Shown here one piece after another: positions 15,797-24,893 of a stretch of DNA of 33,428 nt. The notes under the pieces are model-generated. The model had not been told where the DNA came from. It made no database searches and was given only the letters and a program-made list of their open reading frames with translations. Positions within the stretch are counted from its first letter, which is position 1. Each line of letters opens with the position of its first letter. Made by a program: the position numbers and the translations under genes. Location: contig CP070836.1 in assembly GCA_020341795.1 (NCBI GenBank), positions 602,059 to 635,486 of the forward strand, given 5' to 3'. The stretch is from Thermoplasmatales archaeon (lineage in GTDB: Archaea; Thermoplasmatota; E2; DHVEG-1).

Positions 15797-18227
15797 TATC
15801 AAACTAACAAACATAAATAAAAAAAACTCTTTAAAACTAGAGTTAAAAGAGAGAAAGACAAGTATTAAACCTATAAATAAAAGAGTTCAAAAACTAAGAG
15901 ATGAAAGCCTGAAAAGCAAGGTCAGTATCTCTTCCGAAAGAGCAAGACTTATTACAAAATTTTACAAAACAAATAAGATAGAAAATCTATCAACTCCAAT
16001 AAAACGTGCAATGGCTTTTAAATACATAATGGAAAACACCAGTCTTCCAATTGAAAAAAACCAGTTAATAGTTGGAATAAGAGGAACAAATGTAAAGGAA
16101 GTACCAACTTACCCTGAGATATGCTGCCACAGCCTATATGATTTAGAAGTTTTATCAAAACGTGAGAAAAACCCATATAATGTAACCAAAGAATTAAAAA
16201 ATTTGTATGAAAAAGAAATAATTCCATTCTGGAAAGAAAAAAACATTAGAAAAAAAATATTTAAAAACATGTCAAAAGAATGGAAACATGCATACGAATC
16301 AGGAATTTTCACAGAATTTATGGAACAAAGAAACCCAGGCCACACAGCTGGTGACAAAAAAATATTTAATACAGGACTACTTGAAATTAAAAAAAAGATA
16401 CAGACAAAAATAAAACAAATAAAACCAGATGATAAAAAAAAGATAAATGAACTCAAAGCAATGGAAATAGCCGCAGATGCAATGATATCATATAGTAATC
16501 GATATGCTGACAAATTAGAAACATTATTCAAATCAGAAAAAAATCCTGATAGAAAAAAAGAATTAAAACAAATGATTCAGATTTCCAGAAGAGTACCAGC
16601 AAATGCTCCTAGGACATTCTGGGAATCACTTCAACATTACTGGTATGTACACGTAGGAGTAGTAACTGAGGTAAATCCTTGGGATGCTTTTACACCAGGC
16701 AGGCTCGACATACATCTTTACCCATTTTATAACCAAGAAATCAACAATAAAAGCTTAACTAGAGAAAAAGCAAAAGAACTACTCGAGTTGTTCTGGTTGA
16801 AATTCAATAATCAACCAGCTCCACCAAAGGTAGGCATAACAGCAGTAGAGAGCAATACTTATAATGATTTTGCAAAAATAAACATCGGAGGTTTAACCAA
16901 AGATGGAGATGATGCTGTAAATGAGCTTTCATATCTCATTTTAGAAGTTCTTGATGAAATGCGAACACTCCAGCCAAATACTGCTGCTTTAATTAGTGAA
17001 AAAACATCTGAAGAGTTTCTTCAACGTTGCCTAGATGTTATAAAACCTGGTTTTGGTGAACCTCCTTTGTTTAATTTTGATGGAGTTATCAAACTATTAC
17101 AAAGACAAAATAAAACACTACAGGATGCATATGAAAGCGGATGCAGCGGATGTGTTGAAACTGGGGCTTTTGGAAAGGAAAGCTACATTTTAACAGGATA
17201 TTTTAACCTCCCAAAGGTTTTGGAGATAACACTAAATAATGGATTTGACAAGCACACTGATAAAAACATAGGATTGAAAACTGGAAATCTTGATAGTTTT
17301 AAAAACTTTGATGATTTCTATAATGCTTTTAAAAAACAATTGAGATATTTTATAGATATAAAAATGAAAGGAAATGATGTAATCGAAGAGATTTATGCAA
17401 ATGATTTACCTGTTCCATTCCTTTCACTTTGGATTGATGATTGTATAGAAAATGCCAAAGATTATAACAACGGTGGAGCAAGATATAATACACAATATAT
17501 CCAATTTGTCGGACTTGGGACGATTACTGATTCTATGGCCTCAATTAAGTATAATGTATTTGATAAAAATAACTATAGCCTAAACCAGATTAATAAGTTT
17601 TTACAGGATGACTTTCAATATAAGGAAGAAACTAGACAAATCTTTTTAAATAAAACTCCAAAGTTTGGTAACGATGATGATTATGTTGACAGTATTGCTC
17701 AGAATATTTTAAACACATGTGTAGAAATTGTTGAAAGCTATAAAAATAGCCCTGTAAGAAATGCATCAAGACACGCTTATTTTTTACCTACTACAGCTCA
17801 TGTTTATTTCGGTGAAGTATGTAATGCCACGCCTGACGGCCGTAAAGCTACTATTCCTGTTTCTGAAGGTATATCACCAGTTCAAGGAGCAGATAAAAAA
17901 GGAGTCACTGCAGTTTTAAAATCAATTGGTAAACTTAATCATATAAAAACTGGAGGGACTCTTCTTAATCAACGATTATCACCTGATCTTTTACATAGTA
18001 AGGATGTAAAAATAAAATTTGGCCAATTAATAAGAGCTCATTTTAAAATGGGCAGTCATCATATACAATTCAATGTAGTCAGTACAGAGCTTCTACGTCA
18101 GGCACAAAAAAATCCAATGGAATATCAGGATCTAATGATTAGAGTTGCAGGATATAGTGATTATTTTGTTAATTTACCTAAAGGCTTACAAGATGAAATA
18201 ATATCAAGAACAGAACAAACCACATAG
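15777..18227 (+). CDS. Glycyl radical enzyme, probable HypD-like dehydratase
   Basis: An 816-residue glycyl radical enzyme. The thiyl Cys is Cys459 in SGCVETGAFGKESYILTGYF with the general base Glu461; the radical Gly is Gly792 in RVAGYSDYF. PFL is excluded because it has adjacent Cys-Cys. The NPGHTAGDKKI and EVNPWDAFTPGRLDIHLYPF segments supply His and Asp where trans-4-hydroxyproline dehydratase (HypD) has substrate-contacting residues, and SGCVETGAFGKE resembles HypD more than choline lyase or glycerol dehydratase, which I recall with GCVEPQ. That subfamily call rests on recalled motifs. No proline-forming reductase (ProC) is adjacent, so the substrate stays open. Start ATG 15777 has AAGGAT before it. 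The enzyme would be oxygen-sensitive, implying anaerobic life. Confidence 0.88.
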   Translation: MSESAANIKLTNINKKNSLKLELKERKTSIKPINKRVQKLRDESLKSKVSISSERARLITKFYKTNKIENLSTPIKRAMAFKYIMENTSLPIEKNQLIVGIRGTNVKEVPTYPEICCHSLYDLEVLSKREKNPYNVTKELKNLYEKEIIPFWKEKNIRKKIFKNMSKEWKHAYESGIFTEFMEQRNPGHTAGDKKIFNTGLLEIKKKIQTKIKQIKPDDKKKINELKAMEIAADAMISYSNRYADKLETLFKSEKNPDRKKELKQMIQISRRVPANAPRTFWESLQHYWYVHVGVVTEVNPWDAFTPGRLDIHLYPFYNQEINNKSLTREKAKELLELFWLKFNNQPAPPKVGITAVESNTYNDFAKINIGGLTKDGDDAVNELSYLILEVLDEMRTLQPNTAALISEKTSEEFLQRCLDVIKPGFGEPPLFNFDGVIKLLQRQNKTLQDAYESGCSGCVETGAFGKESYILTGYFNLPKVLEITLNNGFDKHTDKNIGLKTGNLDSFKNFDDFYNAFKKQLRYFIDIKMKGNDVIEEIYANDLPVPFLSLWIDDCIENAKDYNNGGARYNTQYIQFVGLGTITDSMASIKYNVFDKNNYSLNQINKFLQDDFQYKEETRQIFLNKTPKFGNDDDYVDSIAQNILNTCVEIVESYKNSPVRNASRHAYFLPTTAHVYFGEVCNATPDGRKATIPVSEGISPVQGADKKGVTAVLKSIGKLNHIKTGGTLLNQRLSPDLLHSKDVKIKFGQLIRAHFKMGSHHIQFNVVSTELLRQAQKNPMEYQDLMIRVAGYSDYFVNLPKGLQDEIISRTEQTT

Positions 18228-18238
18228 CTGAACTAATT

Positions 18239-20764
18239 TTAATCATATGTAAAGGATATTGTAAGAGGTAATTTTCTTAATAAAAAATAAAAAGATTTAT
18301 TAAGCTGAGTTGTTGAAACGGAAACTTTAAGAGTTTCCCAGTCACTTTCTGCACCATTAATATCTTTTGCTTTTGCACGAATTGTATAACTTCCTTTTTC
18401 GTCCCATGTATGGTTTATAGTTATTTGTTCACCAGAATCATATGATCCAATCCATTTCTCTGTTTCACCATTTCCCCATTCTATGAAGTAAAACAAATCA
18501 TCCCTATTTGGATCAACTGTAAAAAATGTAAAGCTCATTTCTTTCCCTGAATCGCCTTTTATTGTGCCTGATATTTCAGGTGTATATGGTGGATTATTCT
18601 CTTTAGGAATAGTAATTATTCTAGGATTGGGATTAACAGGGTCAAGATTTGCTAAAACCTCTTGTTTCGTGAACCATGCTGGTTTGTATTCATCCCTACT
18701 ATACAATTCTGAAATATCATAATAATGTGGACTGGTAGGATCATTACTCTCAGAAAGTGGAAATTGACTCCAAGCTTTAATTGGTTCAGAGAGTTGAACA
18801 AGCATCATATATGAAGAACCGCCATCACAATACATGATGCCATTATCATCTACTGGACCATGTGACATATGTAAAGGTGTAAAAACATGTCCTCCTCCAC
18901 TCAAAGGATAAATGTTATTACCTCTTTGTAAAACATGAATTTCACCCCAGGTAATATTTAATTTTCCATATAATTCATCCATTTTTTTTGAAGCTTGAAT
19001 AAGCAGTTCTAATGCACCTCTCATTTCTTGAACTGAAAGATCACTTGGCTGAGTTGGATTTAATAAATCAACACCACCAAAATTTTTATAAACTTCTTCT
19101 GTCCAAATACGAGCGAGAGCAACTTCTTCAGAATCAACATTTAGATTATAATCCCAATTTTCTAACACATTTATTGATTTTGGAAGCCAGCCATTAGGGT
19201 CAGAAACATTTTCTGACTCTTTTTCATAAGAATAAAGAAGTAAAGGAATTAAAATTTCTGCGTTAAGTGCAAAATTATCAAGTGAATAAGCCATCATTTC
19301 ATCAAGTTCTATATCCCAGTCAGCATCCAAAAGATTTGTAGATCTTATCCCTCGAGCATTAAAACCACCATTTGCAATATAACTTGGATAGTCTTCTTCT
19401 TTAATAGTTGTAAGAGGATTTACATACCAGGGAGCAATGTTACAATTCTGAAAGAATTTACTTTCTGGATTTGTTTCCTGTGGTAATTCACTCATCTGAA
19501 CTAGTTTTCCCCACTCTGTTTTTGAAGTAGTTCCATCCACAGGTTTTGTATAATCATAGTTTCCTCGTCTATGAAAAATGCGCCCATTCCAAATATAAAA
19601 TATATTTCCATCAACATCCCCATAAACATGATTCCATCGTACTAGTTGCATTTTTGAAATTGCTTGTTTAAATTCATCAAGGTTACTAGCAAGATTATAA
19701 GCAAGTATCTGATCGGTAAAACCTACATCCTCCCAAGTACTTAATTTACCTGATATCGCTATTGTTCCTAATTCATAAACAATTGGACCATGATGTGTAT
19801 ATTTCAATTCAATATCAACAGGTTCTTGTCCTACAACAGGGATTTGCTCTTTTATAATTTCCAGCTCAAGCCATCTACCATCATATCTGTATTGATTTTT
19901 ATTAAAAAGATTTAGTTTTTCAATATATGCATCTGCAGTATCTGGACTATTTGCTGTAAATGCCCATGCTATGCGATCGTTATGACCAAGTATTACTCCA
20001 GGTATTCCCCAGAGGGTATTTCCCGATACATGGAAATCATCACTTTCAAGATGAACTTCATACCATGCATTTGTACCAAACCAAGATAGATGAGGATCAA
20101 TTTGAAGGATAACATGGCCATCAGTTGTTTTTTCAGGTGCAACAACCCATTCATTTGATTCATATATTTCATGTTCAAATCCTATGTTAATATTGCTTCC
20201 AAAACCATTTGAAATTTCCTGGACGAGTCTACCAACAGGTCTTGATAACATTATCATTTTACCCCACGAAATTACTTCCTGTGGTGTAACATCTGTAGCC
20301 CATTCTGGAACCTTTACTGGATTGATCTCCATGAAATAGTTTATTCCTTCAGCAAATGCTTCAACTGCTTCTTTTACCTCAGGTGAAATATCTGAGTATT
20401 TTTCTTTGACAATTTCAATAACACGAAGAAGACGCATTTGTGTATCAGAAAAAATATAATCACTTCCAAAAACCTCACTTAATCTGCCTTGTACCATTCG
20501 ATAATTAATCAACATTTGTTCAAGATGATCCTCCGCATGAGCATATCCCTCCCCGAAAAACAATGCATAATTAGACCCCGCATAAATATGCGGAACTCCA
20601 TAGACATCACGATAAATATATGCTTCATCAGGAGATAATTCAACATTTAAATCCTTAAAATAACTTCTTTTTACTTGCCAATTCATTCCATTTACAGTTA
20701 AAATAATAAATTGACTTGATATAAGCAAGAGATTAATCAATACTATTGAAATTATTTTTCTCAT
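18239..20764 (-). CDS. Secreted penicillin-acylase-like Ntn hydrolase with PKD-like domain
   Basis: An 841-residue exported amidase. After a signal peptide (residues 1-26) come the alpha-subunit motifs VYGVPHIYAGS and GEGYAHAEDHLEQM, a linker, and the predicted beta-subunit start SNEWVVAP with Ser203 as nucleophile after self-cleavage. DPHLSWFG, TNAWYEVHLE, YTHHGPIVYE and RWNHVYGDVDGNIFY are typical of the family (penicillin, cephalosporin and acyl-homoserine-lactone acylases). The residue before Ser203 is Glu instead of the usual Gly. The catalytic region ends near 730; a PKD-like domain (about 735-818, FIEWGNGETEKW, SYTIRAKAKDINGAESDW) and a short tail with LLRKLPLTISF follow. Converges with the glycyl radical enzyme gene, 11 bases away. 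Natural substrate unknown. Confidence 0.88.
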   Translation of the reverse strand: MRKIISIVLINLLLISSQFIILTVNGMNWQVKRSYFKDLNVELSPDEAYIYRDVYGVPHIYAGSNYALFFGEGYAHAEDHLEQMLINYRMVQGRLSEVFGSDYIFSDTQMRLLRVIEIVKEKYSDISPEVKEAVEAFAEGINYFMEINPVKVPEWATDVTPQEVISWGKMIMLSRPVGRLVQEISNGFGSNINIGFEHEIYESNEWVVAPEKTTDGHVILQIDPHLSWFGTNAWYEVHLESDDFHVSGNTLWGIPGVILGHNDRIAWAFTANSPDTADAYIEKLNLFNKNQYRYDGRWLELEIIKEQIPVVGQEPVDIELKYTHHGPIVYELGTIAISGKLSTWEDVGFTDQILAYNLASNLDEFKQAISKMQLVRWNHVYGDVDGNIFYIWNGRIFHRRGNYDYTKPVDGTTSKTEWGKLVQMSELPQETNPESKFFQNCNIAPWYVNPLTTIKEEDYPSYIANGGFNARGIRSTNLLDADWDIELDEMMAYSLDNFALNAEILIPLLLYSYEKESENVSDPNGWLPKSINVLENWDYNLNVDSEEVALARIWTEEVYKNFGGVDLLNPTQPSDLSVQEMRGALELLIQASKKMDELYGKLNITWGEIHVLQRGNNIYPLSGGGHVFTPLHMSHGPVDDNGIMYCDGGSSYMMLVQLSEPIKAWSQFPLSESNDPTSPHYYDISELYSRDEYKPAWFTKQEVLANLDPVNPNPRIITIPKENNPPYTPEISGTIKGDSGKEMSFTFFTVDPNRDDLFYFIEWGNGETEKWIGSYDSGEQITINHTWDEKGSYTIRAKAKDINGAESDWETLKVSVSTTQLNKSFYFLLRKLPLTISFTYD

Positions 20765-20887
20765 CTAATAATACCTCCAAAAAAATATATTATTAGAATA
20801 TTTATATCACTATTCCTAGTCATACTCTATAATTGTCGATAATTTTACATTATTTTTATAAAAAATGCATAAAAAAAGAATAATGGG

Positions 20888-22291
20888 TTATTCGTAACCG
20901 CCAATTTTTAAAGTCGGATCTCCAAAAAGAGTCCATACTTCAAGAGTCATAATACTAACATTATATATCTTCCAGTTTAAAGGAGTTAAATCCCATGCAT
21001 TCTGATCATTCATATAATTTACAATTGTCTCCTTCCAAAGATCGCCGATAATGTCTATACCATTTGCATATGACTCATAAAAAGTCATAGTTAAATGTCC
21101 ATTGACTGTGTCTGTACATAGAGTACTAGGTATCAGATAAGAAGGATTTGTATTTGCAATACAAGCAATTGCTCCTCCATTTTCTTTTTTCATAAATTCC
21201 CATGCTAAAGGAGATGATATGTAATCAAAATCTCCACAAGAACATGCACAAAAAATAACAACCGGGAGTTTTTCACCATTATTAAGATGCTTAACTTCTT
21301 CTATTGTATAACCAGAAGGATATGGAAATCGTCGATCCATCTTAGCATCAAATGGTAAATGACTCCAAATTTTATCAGGACTTCCATGACCAGATAATAA
21401 TACAAAACCTGCACCATCATTTATAGCATCATTAACATTTTCATTTGTAAGCATTTCAATATTTGGCTTAAAAAAACCTGATGCATATACTTTTTTGGCG
21501 TTAAAATCAGAAAGTTTTCGACTGATTTTATTCCCAATATACTCTCCTTCAAATGCAATTGAGCCAATTCTAAAACCAAATAATGGATAGATAAACTCTA
21601 AAAAAGATGGTTGAGAATCTCCTCCAAAAATTACTATGTTTTTAAACCAATCAGCATCATATGCATTTTCTTCATAATCAATTATTTTACTAACAACTAA
21701 TTGTAACTCTGAAATATCATTACAAAGAAGCCGTCCAATACAAATATCTGGATACAAATCAATTTTATCTATTGGATAAGATGCATTTACCTCACCAAAT
21801 ATATCATTTTGATTTGAATCCCAACTGCAAAAACTACTATCTTTATCATATATATCAGCATAATATAGATCAGAAATGAAAAAATTATAATGTCGTCCAT
21901 AAACATTTTCTACAAATCTCACGGGCATGTCTTCTTTTCCACCGACTAACATAACATAGTCAATCTGCCAATTTTCTTTTGCAGACTTTAGGAAATATTT
22001 AATCATTTCAGCATTATCTCGTCCTTCAACAGGAAAGTAAAAACCATTATAGATTTCATCAAGCGTGACTATTTTTGTTATAATTTCATGTTGTTCTTTA
22101 TGTTCTTTAAGTCTTTTTAACTCGGGTGAAAAAACTTTAGGAGTTATAATTAAAAAATCATTTTCAATATTTATTAAATCTGTATTTTCGGAAAAATTGT
22201 TAATAATTAATCTACCACTGACAAAAAAAGTCCCAAAAAAAGTCCCAATTAATAAACACAATACAAAAATACAAATTATTTTCCTTATCAT
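20888..22291 (-). CDS. C25 (gingipain-like) cysteine peptidase, secreted or membrane-anchored
   Basis: A 467-residue protein with an N-terminal hydrophobic signal or anchor (MIRKIICIFVLCLLIG), then a caspase-like fold. Catalytic His is in VLLSGHGSPDKIW (His302) and Cys in VIFCACSCGDFD (Cys350, matching the ACxxGDF pattern of gingipains). FLIITPKVF, YVMLVGGKEDMP, YPDICIGRL and WTLFGDPTLKIGG are also characteristic. I choose ATG 22291 because GGGGAG precedes it; an in-frame ATG 24 bases upstream lacks a site. It has no PKD domain or C-terminal tail, unlike neighbouring secreted proteins, and no visible propeptide of gingipain size. Such peptidases were reported in sediment archaea that degrade protein detritus. 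Confidence 0.87.
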   Translation of the reverse strand: MIRKIICIFVLCLLIGTFFGTFFVSGRLIINNFSENTDLINIENDFLIITPKVFSPELKRLKEHKEQHEIITKIVTLDEIYNGFYFPVEGRDNAEMIKYFLKSAKENWQIDYVMLVGGKEDMPVRFVENVYGRHYNFFISDLYYADIYDKDSSFCSWDSNQNDIFGEVNASYPIDKIDLYPDICIGRLLCNDISELQLVVSKIIDYEENAYDADWFKNIVIFGGDSQPSFLEFIYPLFGFRIGSIAFEGEYIGNKISRKLSDFNAKKVYASGFFKPNIEMLTNENVNDAINDGAGFVLLSGHGSPDKIWSHLPFDAKMDRRFPYPSGYTIEEVKHLNNGEKLPVVIFCACSCGDFDYISSPLAWEFMKKENGGAIACIANTNPSYLIPSTLCTDTVNGHLTMTFYESYANGIDIIGDLWKETIVNYMNDQNAWDLTPLNWKIYNVSIMTLEVWTLFGDPTLKIGGYE

Positions 22292-22365
22292 TTTTTTATT
22301 TTCTCCCCTATACAAATAAAATAAATAAATATTCGATATTTAAATATATCAATTCAAATGTTAAT

Positions 22366-23268
22366 TTAACTTGAATTTCCATAAAAATTTTTGATAATTT
22401 TATCTTTAATTTGAATTGAAGATTCAATATGTTCTTTTGTTATTTTACTTCTTTCTAGAAGTGCTAATGCATATGCAATTCTCAAAATTGAAAACTCAAG
22501 GCTTCTATAAGATAATCCTTCAATTTTTTCATCAGAGTTTAAAATATAATCTTTAATGGCCTTTTTTATTGCAGGTTCATCATCTGGATCGATACGTGTT
22601 TTTGCATTTTGAGCCCAATCAAGATATGCTTTTACAACAAGTGAATAATCTTTTGAGTTTTTGCCCATAAAACTATCAATTATATCAGATACATATTCTG
22701 CTCTTTGAATTTTTGATATTTTTGAAACTTTAAAAGGAAAATCAAATCTATCAAAAAGTGGTCTTTGGATTTTTATAATGTCGTTACATGTAGCAATAAC
22801 GCGAACTTCAGCTTTGAAAGCTTGACGGTTTTTTCCCTTAGTAATAATATACTCGCCTTCTTCCATAGCCTGTAACAGACCATTTTGGTCTTGAACTGAC
22901 ATTTTATCAAGCTCGTCAACTAGCAGAATTGATCCACTGGTTTGTGCTAGTAAACCTGGATGAATTGTTTTACCTCGAGCATCACCGACCAGACCAGTTT
23001 TTGATGTTAGTTCAGAGTTGACAAGAACCCCATCCATTTTTTGCTGATACCAATTTAAAAACTCTGATTTACCTGTACCCGGTCCTCCCCATAATAAAAT
23101 ATGAAGTCTCATTCTCATATTTGGACGATCTTTTGTAACACCCATCAAAAGAGCGCATTTACGAATAATATCCCATTGTGTTCCAACCAAATATGGACAA
23201 ATATGCTTGGAAAGAAATATCAACGGATTTTCCTTGGCAATTATCTGAAAATATTCCTCCGATTTCAT
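22366..23268 (-). CDS. Stand-alone MCM-like AAA+ ATPase
   Basis: A 300-residue AAA+ protein equivalent to the ATPase module of the MCM replicative helicase, without its N-terminal DNA-binding domain. Walker A GGPGTGKS is at 61-68, Walker B ILLVDELDKM has Asp118-Glu119, sensor 1 is ATCN (Asn162), and the arginine finger region is RPLFDRFDF. The stretch TGLVGDARGKTIHPGLLAQT and a C-terminal winged-helix-like part (SYRSLEFSILRIAYALALL) favour MCM over MoxR or magnesium chelatase. The MCM helicase is usually about 650-700 residues, so this is less than half. It lies 31 bases after a tandem Lrp regulator on the same strand. Whether it unwinds DNA or remodels proteins is unknown. Confidence 0.75.
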   Translation of the reverse strand: MKSEEYFQIIAKENPLIFLSKHICPYLVGTQWDIIRKCALLMGVTKDRPNMRMRLHILLWGGPGTGKSEFLNWYQQKMDGVLVNSELTSKTGLVGDARGKTIHPGLLAQTSGSILLVDELDKMSVQDQNGLLQAMEEGEYIITKGKNRQAFKAEVRVIATCNDIIKIQRPLFDRFDFPFKVSKISKIQRAEYVSDIIDSFMGKNSKDYSLVVKAYLDWAQNAKTRIDPDDEPAIKKAIKDYILNSDEKIEGLSYRSLEFSILRIAYALALLERSKITKEHIESSIQIKDKIIKNFYGNSS

Positions 23269-23299
23269 TTTAAACCTATTTTTTCCATGATTATCAATA

Positions 23300-24283
23300 T
23301 TATATTTTTTTTACAGGTTTTGTATCAAATTTATGAATATCAACATGATAAAAATATGTGTAATCCTTTATCAAATTAGGTAATTTAGTTGATAATTCTT
23401 CCATTATTTTTAATAATTGATCTGCATTTTTTAATATAAATGAAAACTCAACATCAACATAACCAATTGCCTTTTGAATAGTTATCAAATTAGGATTTTT
23501 TTCAATAATCTTTATTAAATCTGGTAATTTCTTTGGATCCTTTAAAACAACATCTGCTTTAAAATAATGATACCCTATTTTTGAATAATCAATACAAATA
23601 CTAAACCCTTGAATAACTCCTTGTTTTATAAGATTCTTAATTCTATTATTAATTGTTTTTGCAGTGGAATTCATTTTTTTTACAATTTCAACCATTGGCA
23701 TTCTAGCATTTGTAGCAATTAATTGCAATAATTGAAGGTCAAAGTTATCAATTTCTACTCTCTTTCCACTTCCTCCAAAATTGTATTTAAATCTTTCACT
23801 ATTTTTACTTTTATTAACTTCAATTAAAAATGTAGATTTATAAAGTTTTACTAAGGTGATAATTGAAAATAATTGCTTTGCAAAATAATCTCTATATTTA
23901 TTTAAATAAGTTTCACCCCATGTATTATAAAATTCTGATAAATTTTTAACACTATAGATAACACATAAATCATTACTTCCATGATTTGAAGAAACAGTTC
24001 GTACATGTTTATAATTTGTATAACAATCAATAATTTCTTTTTTGATTTCTGGCGTGATAAATTGTAATTTATAATAATATCTAGGATATGAGTAACCTAA
24101 TTTATCCCAATCTATTTCAGCACTAATAAACTTAATTATTCCTTTTTCTTGAAGTTTTTTTACTCTTGAAGCTATAACATCCTTTGATAAACCTACTTTT
24201 CTACCAATAGAACGAAAAGACTGCCTAGAGTCCAGGTCAAGCTCATATAGAATTTTTCTATCTTTTAAATCAAGTTTTTCCAT
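23300..24283 (-). CDS. Tandem Lrp/AsnC-type transcription regulator
   Basis: A 327-residue protein made of two Lrp-like units. Unit one has an HTH at about residues 5-50 (LDLKDRKILYELDLDSRQSF) and a beta-rich region with FISAEIDWDKLGY. Unit two has a second HTH at about 175-225 (IDNFDLQLLQLIATNARMPM) and a RAM-like region (FKADVVLKDP, IQKAIGYVDVEFSF). Ordinary Lrp proteins are about 150 residues with one HTH. The DNA site and ligand are unknown. It shares its strand and probably its transcript with the MCM-like ATPase, and is divergent from the secreted PKD protein. A decayed copy of its first HTH lies at 331-489. Confidence 0.8.
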   Translation of the reverse strand: MEKLDLKDRKILYELDLDSRQSFRSIGRKVGLSKDVIASRVKKLQEKGIIKFISAEIDWDKLGYSYPRYYYKLQFITPEIKKEIIDCYTNYKHVRTVSSNHGSNDLCVIYSVKNLSEFYNTWGETYLNKYRDYFAKQLFSIITLVKLYKSTFLIEVNKSKNSERFKYNFGGSGKRVEIDNFDLQLLQLIATNARMPMVEIVKKMNSTAKTINNRIKNLIKQGVIQGFSICIDYSKIGYHYFKADVVLKDPKKLPDLIKIIEKNPNLITIQKAIGYVDVEFSFILKNADQLLKIMEELSTKLPNLIKDYTYFYHVDIHKFDTKPVKKI

Positions 24284-24392
24284 AAATTCAAGACAATTTG
24301 ATATTTTGTTGCGACTATTTTACAGTTTTGTCGAGTTTTTTCAAAAGGCATTTCATATTTACAAAACAAATTTAGTATTTTAGGTGAAAAAA

Positions 24393-24875
24393 ATGAATAA
24401 AAAAATAGTAAACATTTGTGTTTTGATGCTGGTGACCATACCTATAATTGCAACCGCTAGTGCAGATGAATTAAATCTAAAAACAGAGTCAACTGCACCT
24501 ATAATCACTGGTCCTACAAAAGGGACATTTGGCAATGTTTATGAATATAGTATCACCTATACAGATCCAGAAGGAGAAGATGTATATTATAAGATCAGAT
24601 GGGGAGACTGCATTATTATTTACAATGATGGTCCACATAAATCAGGAGAAACAATAAAACGTTCACATGCTTGGTGTGATTTATGCTGTGGACCAGGAGA
24701 ATTTACAATCAGTGTTCGAGCAAGAAATGATAACGGAGATTTAAGTGACTGGGGAGAACTAAGAGTAAAAATGGAAGAAAAAGAAGACAAACCATTATAC
24801 AAACCAGTCTTTTCTACACTATTTGAAAAGCTTCTACAACGCTTTCCAATACTAGGAAAAATTTCTATTTTTTAA
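24393..24875 (+). CDS. Small secreted PKD-like domain protein with C-terminal tail
   Basis: A 160-residue exported protein: signal peptide (about 1-26, ending ATASA), one PKD-like domain (APIITGPTKGTFG, ITYTDPEGEDVYYKIRWGD, FTISVRARNDNGDLSDWGEL) and a tail with FEKLLQRFPILGKISIF. Four Cys (in WGDCIII and AWCDLCCG) may form disulfides or bind metal, unusual for this domain. AGGTGA directly before ATG 24393 decides the start over a GTG nine bases earlier. It has no catalytic domain, so it may be a binding or surface-structure protein. The domain and tail are shared with the two secreted hydrolases at 12583-13812 and 18239-20764. Confidence 0.7.
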   Translation: MNKKIVNICVLMLVTIPIIATASADELNLKTESTAPIITGPTKGTFGNVYEYSITYTDPEGEDVYYKIRWGDCIIIYNDGPHKSGETIKRSHAWCDLCCGPGEFTISVRARNDNGDLSDWGELRVKMEEKEDKPLYKPVFSTLFEKLLQRFPILGKISIF

Positions 24876-24893
24876 AACAAATTTTTCTCTTTT

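Noticed and set aside
15777-18227. Pyruvate formate-lyase
   Set aside because: It has a single catalytic Cys in GCVE rather than adjacent Cys-Cys, and its activase carries extra ferredoxin clusters.
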